Source: Verrucomicrobiota bacterium
Lineage (GTDB): Bacteria > Verrucomicrobiota > Verrucomicrobiia > Opitutales > UBA953
Length of the DNA stretch: 62,107 bases
Direction: 5' to 3'
Assembly: GCA_026397955.1 (NCBI GenBank)
Contig: JAPLTV010000028.1
Coordinates: forward strand, 1 to 62,107
The first letter of the stretch is position 1. Every line of letters starts with the position of its first letter. Of the stretch, positions 33,352 through 43,479 are shown one piece after another. A program made the translations under genes and the position numbers. The notes below the pieces were generated by a model. The model did not search any database, had not been told where the DNA came from, and saw nothing but the letters and a program-made list of their open reading frames with translations.

Positions 33352-33476
33352 GGAAACGACAATTACGCCTAAAATTCCGTTGGCAAGGGGGTCAATTCAG
33401 ATGGGTATGCTTAAATTTAGACACCTATGGGTTGCTGAAAGTGTGTATTAGCTCATTTTGAGGGTCAGGACACCGA

Positions 33477-33492
33477 TGGCACGGATTCTGCC
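33477..33492 (+). promoter_or_regulatory. Candidate sigma-54 (-24/-12) promoter
   Basis: TGGCACG followed by GATT and CTGCC matches the sigma-54 consensus TGGCACG-N4-TTGCA except at the first base of the -12 block. The invariant GG (33478-33479) and GC (33490-33491) are exactly ten bases apart. Transcription would start near 33503, only a few bases before ATG 33507, giving an almost leaderless mRNA. It stands directly before a gene for a sigma-54 activator. Chance occurrence cannot be excluded. Confidence 0.55.
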
Positions 33493-33506
33493 TACTTTTA
33501 CTCAAC

Positions 33507-35000
<1,494 letters not shown>

Positions 35001-35043
35001 CCTTTGCCTCGGGCTGGGAATGGGTTTGGTTAGGCGCTTCCCC

Positions 35044-35691
35044 ATGAGCTCCTCACCCCTCCGCACCACCCTGCTGGCCACGGCCGCGCTCTTCCTGAGC
35101 TCGTACGCCGCCTTCGCCGGCGAAACGATCCAGATGTTCGACGGCAAGTCCCTCGCCGGCTGGAAGGCCTCGAAGAATTCCCCCGAAGGCACCTACAAGG
35201 TCGAGGACGGCGTCCTGCAGATCCGCGGCGGCCAGGGCCACCTCTTCTTCGTCGGTGCCGACGGCAAGGCCAACTTCACGAACTTCGACTTCAAGGCGAA
35301 GGTGAAGACCTACCCGGGCGCCAACTCGGGCCTCTACTTCCACACGGCCTACGAAGACAAGGGCTGGCCCTCCCAGGGCTACGAGTGCCAGGTCAACGGC
35401 AGCCATAAGGACATCAAGCGTACCGGCGGCCTCTACGCCGTCCGCGACGTCCTCAACACTCCGGCCGCTCCCGACAACGTCTGGTTCGAATACCACATCC
35501 GCGTCGAAGGTAAGCGCATCCAGATCTGGATCGATGGCAAGCAGACCGTCGACTTCACCCAGCCGGAAGACTGGACCCCTCCGAAGGGCATGGCCGGCCG
35601 CAAGCTCGGCAACGGCACCTTCGCGATCCAGGCCCACGACCCGGGCTGCAAGGTCGACTACAAGGATCTCGTCGTCGAACGCCTGCCCTGA
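35044..35691 (+). CDS. Exported DUF1080 protein (3-keto-disaccharide hydrolase family)
   Basis: The 215-residue protein has a signal peptide (residues 1-~26, with LLATAALFLSSYAAFAG), then one DUF1080 jelly-roll domain. The family start IQMFDGKSLAGWKAS is clear, and ANSGLYFHTAYEDKGWPSQG and KIQAHDPGCKVDYKDL-type motifs follow (here FAIQAHDPGCKVDYKDL). Some members hydrolyse 3-keto glycosides; others are uncharacterised. ATG 35044 is chosen over an in-frame ATG at 35020 because it places the signal peptide correctly. A strong terminator follows. Confidence 0.88.
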   Translation: MSSSPLRTTLLATAALFLSSYAAFAGETIQMFDGKSLAGWKASKNSPEGTYKVEDGVLQIRGGQGHLFFVGADGKANFTNFDFKAKVKTYPGANSGLYFHTAYEDKGWPSQGYECQVNGSHKDIKRTGGLYAVRDVLNTPAAPDNVWFEYHIRVEGKRIQIWIDGKQTVDFTQPEDWTPPKGMAGRKLGNGTFAIQAHDPGCKVDYKDLVVERLP

Positions 35692-35710
35692 GCAGCCCGA
35701 CGGTGAAACC

Positions 35711-35740
35711 AAAAGGCGGACCGCACGGTCCGCCTTTTTT
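35711..35740. terminator. Bidirectional Rho-independent terminator
   Basis: A near-perfect stem (AAGGCGGACCG / CGGTCCGCCTT) with a two-base loop is flanked by A4 on the left and T6 on the right. It can therefore end the DUF1080 gene on the plus strand and the glycosylase-like gene on the minus strand, whose stop is at 35752. Confidence 0.93.
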
Positions 35741-35751
35741 GTGCCCGCGAT

Positions 35752-36624
35752 TTAGGCGAGCGAGCGTTCGAGCTCGGCGATGAGCCGAGCACGGACAGGT
35801 TCAGCCAAAGCCGACAGTCGGCGCTGCTCGGTTTCGTATTCACTGCGGCCTTCCGGGGTCTCAATCGCGATGGGCTTCAGGCCGATGGCGGAGAAATCAT
35901 AGGGGCTAGCGCGCATGTCGACGGTCCGCGCGACGTGCGCGAGTTCAAAGGCGTCCGCGGCAAGCTCCGCGGAGACCCAGGGCTGCGCCTTCATCGCCCA
36001 CTTGAAGAGATCCATGGTGACATGCACGCACCCGGGTTGTTCGTTCTCGACGCGTGCCTCGAGCGTAGGCGCGAGCTTGTTCAACGGACGCGCACCCGGC
36101 GTAAAGAAGCGGAAGGCATCGTAATGCGTGCAGCGTACGGGCATCGAACGCACGACGGCGTCGGTGCCCTCCGCGCCGAGCCGTAACGGCCACGCGCCAT
36201 GGCGGCGCTGTTCAGCCTGACCGTAGACCATCGCCCATTCGTGCAGACCGAAACAGCCGTGGAACGCCGCGCGCGTCGCGACCGCCCGACATAGCTTCAG
36301 ACTGAAGGCAAGGCGGCCGGCCTGCGCTGCGTCCGGTAGTCCGACGCGGACGAGTCCGTCCGCACCGCGCAGGAAGCGGCGGTCATCGACGAGTTCGGCG
36401 GCGTCGGCCAGCGCGACACCGGCTCCCGGCGTCCACCGCCGGACGGCCGCGAAGCGGAACGGATAATAAGTGAAGAGGAAATCTTCGACGGGATCGCGCT
36501 CGCCCTTCTGGGCGCGCTCGCGCCTCGCCTCGACGAGCCTATCCGCGCGGGCCTCATGAGCCGCGCGGCGGGCCCGCCATTCCGCGGAGCCGAGCACGAC
36601 CTGACTGGCGGGCTCGACGCTCAA
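35752..36624 (-). CDS. Uncharacterised protein of the actinobacterial '3-methyladenine DNA glycosylase' type
   Basis: The ~290-residue protein matches a family I recall from actinobacteria, where it is labelled 3-methyladenine DNA glycosylase without clear proof. Diagnostic blocks are [67 protein letters not shown] and [14 protein letters not shown]. No known glycosylase helix-hairpin-helix is obvious. The start is uncertain: TTG 36624 overlaps the previous stop as TTGA; GTG 36597 would give 281 residues and begin closer to the family core. The open frame further upstream overlaps the gamma-carbonic-anhydrase gene and is not real. Confidence 0.7.
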   Translation of the reverse strand: MSVEPASQVVLGSAEWRARRAAHEARADRLVEARRERAQKGERDPVEDFLFTYYPFRFAAVRRWTPGAGVALADAAELVDDRRFLRGADGLVRVGLPDAAQAGRLAFSLKLCRAVATRAAFHGCFGLHEWAMVYGQAEQRRHGAWPLRLGAEGTDAVVRSMPVRCTHYDAFRFFTPGARPLNKLAPTLEARVENEQPGCVHVTMDLFKWAMKAQPWVSAELAADAFELAHVARTVDMRASPYDFSAIGLKPIAIETPEGRSEYETEQRRLSALAEPVRARLIAELERSLA

Positions 36625-37196
36625 TCGAAGCGGCGATGATGGGCGGCGACCTTCACATACTTCTCCGCCCAGCCTGGCAGCTTCGCCTGCTCGTCGGCCG
36701 TCAACGGACGCACGACCTTGGCCGGGGAACCCATGACGAGCGAACCGGGCGGCACCTGCGTGCCCTTGGTGACGAGCGAGTTGGCTCCGACAATCGAACG
36801 CGCGCCGATGACGGCGCCGTCCAGGATGGTGGCATGCATACCGATGAGGCACTCGTCACCGATCACGCAGGCGTGGATCATCGCGAGGTGGCCGACCGTG
36901 ACGCGGGCGCCGATCTTGGCCGGCAAGCCGTCGGCGACATGCACGACCGCTCCGTCCTGGATGTTACTCCCTTCGCCAACCTCGATCGGGGCAATGTCTC
37001 CGCGCAGCACGGCGCAGGGCCAGACGCTGGCCTTGGGGCCGACGGTGACGTTGCCGACGACGACCGCCTTGGAATGGACGAAGGCCGTGGCGTGAACGCT
37101 AGGCCCCTTGGAGAGATTGCGGGTCAGCTCCTTGGAGAGCGCCTCATCGGCATCGAGCGGGTCCTCGAACTGGCCGCCTTGGTGGAAAGGGTTCAT
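36621..37196 (-). CDS. Gamma-carbonic-anhydrase-like hexapeptide-repeat protein
   Basis: The 191-residue protein is a left-handed beta-helix built from hexapeptide repeats ([49 protein letters not shown]). The three metal-ligand histidines of gamma-carbonic anhydrases are plausible: [16 protein letters not shown] and its final His. Many relatives lack carbonic anhydrase activity, so the reaction is uncertain. ATG 37196 is chosen; a GTG at 37214 is in frame. The stop overlaps the start of the glycosylase-like gene, suggesting a two-gene operon. Confidence 0.87.
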   Translation of the reverse strand: MNPFHQGGQFEDPLDADEALSKELTRNLSKGPSVHATAFVHSKAVVVGNVTVGPKASVWPCAVLRGDIAPIEVGEGSNIQDGAVVHVADGLPAKIGARVTVGHLAMIHACVIGDECLIGMHATILDGAVIGARSIVGANSLVTKGTQVPPGSLVMGSPAKVVRPLTADEQAKLPGWAEKYVKVAAHHRRFD

Positions 37197-37288
37197 CCCC
37201 CAAGAATTAGGCACCTCCCCCCGACAGGGAAGACCGAACCCGCTCCCCCTTCATACTTTTGGCCTATTTTACGCCTAAAACTGCCTAT

Positions 37289-37338
37289 CCCTACCCCCAC
37301 CCCCAACCCAACCCCTTCTTTCGCCCTACCCCTGCCCC
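37289..37338 (-). other. Strong G-quadruplex-forming sequence upstream of rplU
   Basis: The plus strand has eight C-runs of three to five bases in 50 bp. On the minus strand the first five read as G4, G3, G5, G5 and G3, with loops of one or two bases (GGGGTTGGGTTGGGGG then TGGGGGTAGGG). This is a textbook quadruplex pattern. It lies in the 207-bp divergent spacer between the gamma-carbonic-anhydrase-like gene and rplU. It could form in the template strand of rplU or in the leader RNA of the minus-strand gene. Confidence 0.75.
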
Positions 37339-37403
37339 TAATCTACCGACAATTCCCCTTGCCAACGCCCCCTCACTCCATTTGCTCCGACCTTCCGACA
37401 GCC

Positions 37404-37718
37404 ATGAAGGCCACATTTATCACCTCCGGTCGCCAATTCACCGTCACTCAAGGCGACATCCTCATCGTTAACCAGTACCCTGGTAAGAACGAAGGGGACA
37501 TCCTCACCTTTGACCAGGTCCTCCTCGTAGGTTCTGGCGCTGATGCCAAGATCGGCACCCCGACCGTGGCCGGCGCGAAGGTCACCGCCAAGATCCTTGA
37601 GAACAAGCGCGGCGACAAGATCGACATCTTCAAGCACCGCCGCCGTAAGGGCTACTACCGCCGTCGCGGCCACCGCCAGGAACTGTCGGTGATCAAGGTC
37701 GAGTCCATCTCTGCTTAA
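37404..37718 (+). CDS. rplU: 50S ribosomal protein L21
   Basis: L21 binds 23S rRNA and is normally encoded with L27. The 104-residue protein starts [18 protein letters not shown] and has [21 protein letters not shown] cut as [15 protein letters not shown] near the C-terminus. A long frame running in from 36636 is antisense to the gamma-carbonic-anhydrase-like gene, so ATG 37404 is used. rpmA follows after 19 bp. Confidence 0.97.
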   Translation: MKATFITSGRQFTVTQGDILIVNQYPGKNEGDILTFDQVLLVGSGADAKIGTPTVAGAKVTAKILENKRGDKIDIFKHRRRKGYYRRRGHRQELSVIKVESISA

Positions 37719-37737
37719 CCCTTAACGTCCTACCACC

Positions 37738-38007
37738 ATGGCAACAAAGAAAGGCGGCGGCACTTCCTCGAACGGCCGCGATTCCACCTCCAAGCGCCTC
37801 GGCGTGAAGCTTTACGGCGGCGAATTCGCCACCGCAGGTTCGATCATCATCCGCCAGCGCGGTACCCGCATGAATGCTGGACGCAACGTCGGTATGGGCC
37901 GCGACCACACCCTCTTCGCCAAGGCCGACGGCCTCGTCAAGTGGGACGCCGAGCACCGCAAGGTTGAGATCGTTCCGACGACCTCCTCCGCCTGCTCGAT
38001 CAAGTAA
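37738..38007 (+). CDS. rpmA: 50S ribosomal protein L27
   Basis: The N-terminal tail of L27 reaches the peptidyl transferase centre. The 89-residue protein begins [20 protein letters not shown] and has GVKLYGGEF and [20 protein letters not shown]. No cleavable Firmicutes-type N-terminal prepeptide is present. The obg gene, common downstream, is absent here; a terminator follows at once. Confidence 0.97.
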   Translation: MATKKGGGTSSNGRDSTSKRLGVKLYGGEFATAGSIIIRQRGTRMNAGRNVGMGRDHTLFAKADGLVKWDAEHRKVEIVPTTSSACSIK

Positions 38008-38026
38008 GCTGCTCGCCAGCCTCCCG

Positions 38027-38059
38027 AGAAGCCGACCGTCTGGTCGGCTTCTTTGTTTT
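38027..38059 (+). terminator. Rho-independent terminator of rplU-rpmA
   Basis: An 11-bp stem (AGAAGCCGACC / GGTCGGCTTCT) closes a four-base loop and is followed by TTGTTTT. It lies 20 bp after the rpmA stop codon. Confidence 0.9.
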
Positions 38060-38130
38060 ACGGACCATACGACGACGCTCCCCTCCCCCCAGGAGTGGCC
38101 CAGGTCTTGCTTCGTCCTTCGAGCTGGCGC

Positions 38131-38394
38131 CTAGCCGGCTCGGTGGCGGATGATTTCCAGCGTAGACTGGAAAAGCGATCGGGTGGAATCGTCGTACACG
38201 CGGTCGTGTACGACGTAATCGCAGACGCGCTCAATCGCCTGAGGGTCAGCTCCGCAGCCACGCAGTTCGACTGCGAGCAGCTGAAGCTTCTCAAACGACA
38301 TGAGTATGACGTCGGCTTCGGTTTCCTCGCGGAAACCATATTCCGGATCTTCATCCATCTCCCGGCGAGGGGTGATGTTCTGAGTGAGGTGCAT
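38131..38394 (-). CDS. Small protein of unknown function
   Basis: I do not recognise the 87-residue product. It is acidic at the N-terminus (REMDEDPEYGFREETEAD), followed by a likely helical region (MSFEKLQLLAVELRGCGADP) and DYVVHDRVYDDSTRSLF. Support for its reality is a clear AAGGAG ribosome-binding site about eight bases before ATG 38394, the best one I saw in the window. It lies downstream of the MATE gene on the same strand, 94 bp away, and ends about 70 bp beyond the rplU-rpmA terminator. No signal peptide or membrane helix is visible. Confidence 0.65.
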   Translation of the reverse strand: MHLTQNITPRREMDEDPEYGFREETEADVILMSFEKLQLLAVELRGCGADPQAIERVCDYVVHDRVYDDSTRSLFQSTLEIIRHRAG

Positions 38395-38488
38395 TGGGGT
38401 GCTCCTTCAGACTAAGTGCCGCCTCGGCTAAGCAAAGCACCGCGATGTAAAGATTGGCCGACCCGCCCGTGCCAACGAGGTGACGGCC

Positions 38489-39853
38489 TCAGGCGTCAAC
38501 CCCAGCCTGTGCGGCCTGACGGAACTTCCAAGCCATGGCCAGAGATACGACGACGAGCCCGGTCGCCAGCGCGATCCAGATGCCCACAGCCCCGAGGCCG
38601 AAAAGCCCAACCGGGATGCCGAAGAGCTGGAAGCCTACGGGGAACGCCAAGGCGAGCGCGAACGGCAGGCAGAACAGCCAGTAAACGATGAAGACACTCC
38701 ACGAGGCCCATGCGGCCCGATTGACCGACCGGAGGAGGTAGGCCGCCACAACCTGCACGCCGTCGAAGGGCGCCCATACGGCGGCGAAGATGAGCAAGGT
38801 CGAAGCGAGCGCGGCGGTCTCGGTCCCGGCAACACCATAGGTCGCCATGAGTAGTGGGCGCAGGAGGATCATGCCGAGCCCATAGACTGCCATGATGAGG
38901 CCGCCCATGATCAAGGCGCCGAGGCCGATGGCCTGCACCTTGCGCGGGTCTTTGGCGCCATAAGCTTCACCCACACGGATACCGGCAGCGATACCGAGTC
39001 CGAGCGGCAACATGAACGCGGCCGAAGCGGTGCTGATGGCGACCTGGTGCGCCGCCTGCGCGGTGGCGTTGATCCAGCCGGCCATGACGGGGACGATCGC
39101 GAAGATGCCGACTTCACTGAGGCTGTGCAGCCCAGCCGGCCAGCCGGTCTTCATAAGACGTTGGAATACGGCTAGCTGTAGGCCGTCGGTCCAGCGCACC
39201 TCGCCGCGGCCCGGCGTATACCATAGGCCGATGAGCATGACGAGGCGGGCGACGAGCGTGGCCCAGCCGGCGCCGGCGAGTCCCATCGCAGGGAAGCCCC
39301 AATGACCGAACATCCAGAGCCAATTGAAGAAGATGTTAGCGAGGATGCCGAGACTGAGCCAGACGAGCGAAATCCAAGGCTGATGCTGCGAGTCGCGATG
39401 CCCACGCAGGGCGTGAAAGGCCAGCCCGGGCACCATCGCCCACGACATGAGGATGAAGAACTCCTGGGCCTCAACAGAGACGGCTGGAGACGAACCGAGC
39501 AGCGGGATGAACTGAGCCGCCCAATGTGAGGCGATCGCAGCGACGACGCTGATGGCGACAGCCAACACCATGCCGTGCCGCAGGATCGCGGGCGACGATT
39601 CCTCCACGCCCGCGCCGTTATCTTGCGACTGATACACGGCGATGGCCCCGACGACCCCGATGCCGAAGACATACGGGATATAATTGAGGTTCGAAGCCAA
39701 GGCCGACGCGGCCAACGCGGTCTCGCCGAGATGGCCCGCCATCGCAACATCGACGACGAACATGAGTCCGTAGCCGAGCATCCCCAACATGATGGGGATC
39801 GCCAGCTTGAGCGTGGGGCCGATTTCGGCGCGGATGGTCGGCGGGTTGTCCAA
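38489..39853 (-). CDS. MATE-family multidrug/sodium antiporter
   Basis: MATE exporters move cationic drugs or metabolites out using a Na+ or H+ gradient. The 454-residue length and roughly twelve hydrophobic helices fit the NorM branch. The N-terminal half shows IPIMLGMLGYGLMFVVDVAM and the repeated half starts near LMKTGWPAGLHSLSEVGIF, the expected internal twofold repeat. Substrate cannot be told from sequence. The gene lies 36 bp from the dehydrogenase gene stop at 39890, on the same strand, and might be read through from that operon. Confidence 0.93.
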   Translation of the reverse strand: MDNPPTIRAEIGPTLKLAIPIMLGMLGYGLMFVVDVAMAGHLGETALAASALASNLNYIPYVFGIGVVGAIAVYQSQDNGAGVEESSPAILRHGMVLAVAISVVAAIASHWAAQFIPLLGSSPAVSVEAQEFFILMSWAMVPGLAFHALRGHRDSQHQPWISLVWLSLGILANIFFNWLWMFGHWGFPAMGLAGAGWATLVARLVMLIGLWYTPGRGEVRWTDGLQLAVFQRLMKTGWPAGLHSLSEVGIFAIVPVMAGWINATAQAAHQVAISTASAAFMLPLGLGIAAGIRVGEAYGAKDPRKVQAIGLGALIMGGLIMAVYGLGMILLRPLLMATYGVAGTETAALASTLLIFAAVWAPFDGVQVVAAYLLRSVNRAAWASWSVFIVYWLFCLPFALALAFPVGFQLFGIPVGLFGLGAVGIWIALATGLVVVSLAMAWKFRQAAQAGVDA

Positions 39854-39889
39854 GCCCCCAAGAGGAAAGGATTACCTTCCCGTTGCGAG

Positions 39890-41371
39890 TCAGTTCTTCG
39901 GAATGCGGTTCAGCGTATAATACGCGTCTGCATGGTCGAGCGCCTCACCACCCGCCGTGCGGATGCCGTCGGCATGCAGCTCATGGATGTAAAGTTCACG
40001 GAGACCATCGACCTTGAGGCGCACACTGAGCCCGTCCGAGGCGACCTTAGCCGAGACGATGCCGTTCGGAGCCGACTGGATCTCGTCGCTGCCGTACGCG
40101 CCCGAATAGAAGAGCGTGTAGTTGGTCATGCGGTAAGAGGCGAGATCTCCGGCGCGGGCTACGTCCACGGGCTTGGTGAAGGTGAGCTCAAAGCCGTCGG
40201 GCTTGGCCTTCATCTCCTTGATGGCGAAGGGCACGGTGCCGTTGTAGCGGAGGCGCTGCAGGCCGTAAGCCTTGGTGCCGAGAGAAGACCAGCCACGACT
40301 GGTCATGCCGACCATGAGCGAGCCGTCGGGAGCAAAGCTGAGACGCACGATGCCAGAGGCGAATCCGCCGACGAACGGGAAGCACGCGCCCTGATACTCG
40401 CCGTCGACCTTCTCCATGAAGACGCGGCTGATCTTGGCGTCAGTAAACTCCGCGACGAACATCTGCCCGTCGAACGGACCAAACTTGCCGCCGGCATCGC
40501 ACGTGGCGAGGTCGGTGCCGCTGCGGCCGACTTTGTTATAAGGCATCCACACCGCCGGAGGGCGCATCTCGGGCAAGGCCTTCAAGGCTTCCGGATACGG
40601 ACGCTTCTCGGGGATCTTGGCCGAGAGCTTGAGCGGCGACTCCGGCAGCTTCTCGGAGGCGATGCCTTCGGGGTTCAGGAAGAACGCGCCTTTACGCAGA
40701 TGGTAGATCGGCGTGGTCGGGATCCAGGTGCCCTGCTGGTCGACGCAGAACATGTCGCCAGCGAGGTTCGTGCCGAGGCCGCACGGGGAGCGCATCCCGG
40801 CCGCCATGGGGATGAATTTTCCGTCCTTGCCGAGGATGCCGCCCCAACCACGCCAAGGCGCCTTGTTGTCCGCGTGGTCGCCCATGTCGACATTGAGCGT
40901 GACCCAGAGCTGGCCGAGTCCGTCGCGCTTAGGGCCGTACGCATAACCATGGTAAGCGCCAGAGACATTCCAACCCGCGCCAGCGGTGAGGTACTCGTCA
41001 GCGACGCCGTCGCCATTGGTATCACGCAGGCGCGTGGTCTCAGTGCGCTGGGTGACGAGCAGGTCCTTGCCATCCCGCAGCAGGCCGAGCGGCTCATGCA
41101 GACCGGAGGCAAAGAGCTTGTAGCTGACTTTGGTCGGCTTGGAATCGAGGACGCCGTCGAGCACCCAGACCTCGCCCTTGCGGATCGAGAGCGCGAGTTT
41201 ACCGTCGGCAGTCCAATCCATACCGCTCACCTCGAGCGCGAGGCCGTCACCGGGCTTCCAGTCCTTAGCGCGCGTATCGGCAGCGGTGCTCGCCGTGAGG
41301 ATGTCGGCGATGTCGTAGGACGCCGCGGAAAGCGAGGCGGCGGCAAGGAGGGCTACAATCGTGGCTTTCAT
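39890..41371 (-). CDS. Exported beta-propeller dehydrogenase-like protein
   Basis: The 493-residue protein has a signal peptide (MKATIVALLAAASLSAAS) and a six-bladed propeller pattern like the PVC sugar dehydrogenase-type domain. Blade-like repeats include SGMDWTADGKLALSIRKGEV, GLHEPLGLLRDGKDLLVTQR and VRLSFAPDGSLMVGMTSRGW. No CXXCH heme site is present, so electrons would have to pass to a separate carrier, probably the cytochrome encoded just upstream. The start overlaps that gene's stop as ATGA. Substrate and cofactor (PQQ or other) are unknown. Confidence 0.8.
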   Translation of the reverse strand: MKATIVALLAAASLSAASYDIADILTASTAADTRAKDWKPGDGLALEVSGMDWTADGKLALSIRKGEVWVLDGVLDSKPTKVSYKLFASGLHEPLGLLRDGKDLLVTQRTETTRLRDTNGDGVADEYLTAGAGWNVSGAYHGYAYGPKRDGLGQLWVTLNVDMGDHADNKAPWRGWGGILGKDGKFIPMAAGMRSPCGLGTNLAGDMFCVDQQGTWIPTTPIYHLRKGAFFLNPEGIASEKLPESPLKLSAKIPEKRPYPEALKALPEMRPPAVWMPYNKVGRSGTDLATCDAGGKFGPFDGQMFVAEFTDAKISRVFMEKVDGEYQGACFPFVGGFASGIVRLSFAPDGSLMVGMTSRGWSSLGTKAYGLQRLRYNGTVPFAIKEMKAKPDGFELTFTKPVDVARAGDLASYRMTNYTLFYSGAYGSDEIQSAPNGIVSAKVASDGLSVRLKVDGLRELYIHELHADGIRTAGGEALDHADAYYTLNRIPKN

Positions 41372-43479
41372 TTCCAGAGATAGGTGAAGACGCGACGGCC
41401 TTGGGTGGCGGATTCTTTCACGTCGACGATCATGCCTACGGGATGGGTAATCGTCGGGGTGAAGTCGGGCGTGGGCACCCAGGTAACTGTTCGGCGAAGG
41501 CCGTTCTTGATGCCCTCATAGGTCTCCTCAACCTTCACCCCGTACTGCTCGTTCAGGAACGTGGGGTTGCCCTTAGCATCGAGACGATAGCCAAGGAAGC
41601 GGCCAGTGGGCTTAGGCCAGGCGACGACTTGTTCGCCGATCGGCTTCTCGAAGGTCGGGAAACGAGAATACCAGGTTAGGTAAGCGTCGAAGAAGCGACC
41701 CTTCCAAGCAAGCCCGGGGCCGCCCTTGTCGCCGTCGTAGGCGAGGTGCACGCCGGTCGGGAACCCGACGAGGATGGCGCGGACGCCGACGCCGTCGGTG
41801 AAGGCGCGCTGCACGACGGGCCGGTCCTTGGGCACGATCTCGAATTCGCCGTTACGATTCTGCGGGAAGCCTTCGGGTTCGCCGTTGGCGCTTTCGACGA
41901 ACTTGTAGATCGCAGCGATCTGCTTGTCGGTGTCACCACCGAGGATTTCCTGATTAAAGGATTTTCCGCCCGGCCAGAAGGAGGGCATCAGCGTGCCAGG
42001 TCGATAACCTGCGGGGTTGATGAGATACTCACGCAACCAGCTTTCCTGCAGGCGGGCAGCGATATTACTCAAGTCAGGCCCTTGGACGCCGAGAGACGGG
42101 CGATCGCCCCAACGGTGGCAGGTGATGCAACCCGCACCTCCCTGCGTGCCCAGCAGTTTACGTCCAGCGGTGTCATCGCCGCCTTCGAACTTGAGCGCAA
42201 CGCGTGCATCGGCGACGCCGAGCAGCTTGCCGAGTTCCGCAGTGGCCGTGCCATACTGAGGCATCTTGGTCTTCAGATAGGGACGCACGCGGGTCTCATC
42301 TCCTTTGTCATGACTCGTGAACAGATCGGAAAGCTTAGCATCAACGCGCGGTGTAAGCACCTTGGCCAGCCACTCGGGTCGGAGCTTGCCGCCAACGCCA
42401 GTCAGGGGCGGCGGATAGCGACCGGTGTCGCCGAGATTATGGTCTCCCTGGAAGTAAGGCTTACGCGCGGCATCGGGGCCGCCCTTCCCGTCACGTTCAT
42501 GACATGCGACGCAATTAAGGGCGTGCAAAGTGAGGTCGGCAGCGAGCTTGGGCGAAGCGGCCTCGTGCTTCTTCGCGAGAAAGAGCTTCAGCGAAGCACG
42601 CTGTGCGTCGGAAAGCGCGTAGCGCGGGCCATTGCCATGGTCGGCCTCGAGGCAGCCGCCTTCGTTCTTATTCAGGGCGACGGGCTTTGCCGCGGCATCC
42701 TTAGGGAGGTCGTGACAGGCGGCACACTGGCCGGCGATGACCGCCTTGCGGCCAGCAATCGCGAGGTTCTTGTCCGCGACGAGGGAGACGACGGGTTGAT
42801 CAATCCGACCATCGCTGCCCTGGAATTCGAGGAGGTAGCCGGCGATGTCGATGGCGTCCTGACGATCCATCACTATCTTCGGCATGCGTCCGTCGGTGCG
42901 CACCTTGAGCGGTTCGAGGATGAACGCGCCGAGGCTATCGAGGCTATACTTCGCCTTGAGATCGCCGAAGCCGACACTGCGATGCGTGAACTCGGAAGCC
43001 TTGGGCACGCCTTCAGCCGGGATGAAATCCTTGCCGGGAGCATGGCAGGCGACGCAGCCCAGCGTATTGAACAGCTCGCCGCCGCGGGCGCCGTTCACGT
43101 GCATGATCTTCGCGGCGGCCTTGGTCGCGGCCTTGGGCTTCAGGGAAGCGAGATAGTGTTCGATCGCGGCGAGAGTCTTGTCATCGGCCTTGGCCAGCAC
43201 CTGCGGCATGACTGCGCCAGGGTGGACCGACGCGGGATCGGCGATGAACTTGCGTAGCCACTCGGAACGGACGCGCTGGGTGACCATCGCGAGCGCCGGG
43301 CCGCGCATGGCAGGCAGTCCGGTGTCGCCGCCGTGGCAGTTGACGCAACCGAGCTCGTTGTAGAGTAGACGTCCGCCTTCGGCCGTCGGTGTCGCGGCGT
43401 GGAAGCGCTCGAAGCCGGCGACGAGAGGTTCGGCGCCTAGCGCGGCCGCGCCCAGCAGGATCACGAGGCGCAACATCAT
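41368..43479 (-). CDS. Exported pentaheme cytochrome c
   Basis: The 703-residue protein has a signal peptide (MMLRLVILLGAAALGA) and five CXXCH heme sites: CVNCH (~45), CVACH (~142), CAACH (~252), CVACH (~323) and CITCH (~451). Methionine-proline ligand candidates follow several of them (AVMPQ, RMPKI, TKMPQY, LMPSFWP). The last ~180 residues have no heme and no domain I recognise. ATG 43479 overlaps the isomerase stop as ATGA; a GTG at 43497 is less likely. It should carry electrons from the dehydrogenase encoded next. Confidence 0.88.
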   Translation of the reverse strand: MMLRLVILLGAAALGAEPLVAGFERFHAATPTAEGGRLLYNELGCVNCHGGDTGLPAMRGPALAMVTQRVRSEWLRKFIADPASVHPGAVMPQVLAKADDKTLAAIEHYLASLKPKAATKAAAKIMHVNGARGGELFNTLGCVACHAPGKDFIPAEGVPKASEFTHRSVGFGDLKAKYSLDSLGAFILEPLKVRTDGRMPKIVMDRQDAIDIAGYLLEFQGSDGRIDQPVVSLVADKNLAIAGRKAVIAGQCAACHDLPKDAAAKPVALNKNEGGCLEADHGNGPRYALSDAQRASLKLFLAKKHEAASPKLAADLTLHALNCVACHERDGKGGPDAARKPYFQGDHNLGDTGRYPPPLTGVGGKLRPEWLAKVLTPRVDAKLSDLFTSHDKGDETRVRPYLKTKMPQYGTATAELGKLLGVADARVALKFEGGDDTAGRKLLGTQGGAGCITCHRWGDRPSLGVQGPDLSNIAARLQESWLREYLINPAGYRPGTLMPSFWPGGKSFNQEILGGDTDKQIAAIYKFVESANGEPEGFPQNRNGEFEIVPKDRPVVQRAFTDGVGVRAILVGFPTGVHLAYDGDKGGPGLAWKGRFFDAYLTWYSRFPTFEKPIGEQVVAWPKPTGRFLGYRLDAKGNPTFLNEQYGVKVEETYEGIKNGLRRTVTWVPTPDFTPTITHPVGMIVDVKESATQGRRVFTYLWK

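Noticed and set aside
36636-37403. An in-frame 256-codon extension before the rplU start.
   Set aside because: It is antisense to the gamma-carbonic-anhydrase-like gene and crosses the C-rich spacer; L21 has its normal length from ATG 37404.
39575-41383. A 602-codon plus-strand frame antisense to the beta-propeller dehydrogenase.
   Set aside because: The minus-strand frame has a signal peptide, blade-like repeats and operon overlaps; the plus frame has none and runs into the MATE gene.
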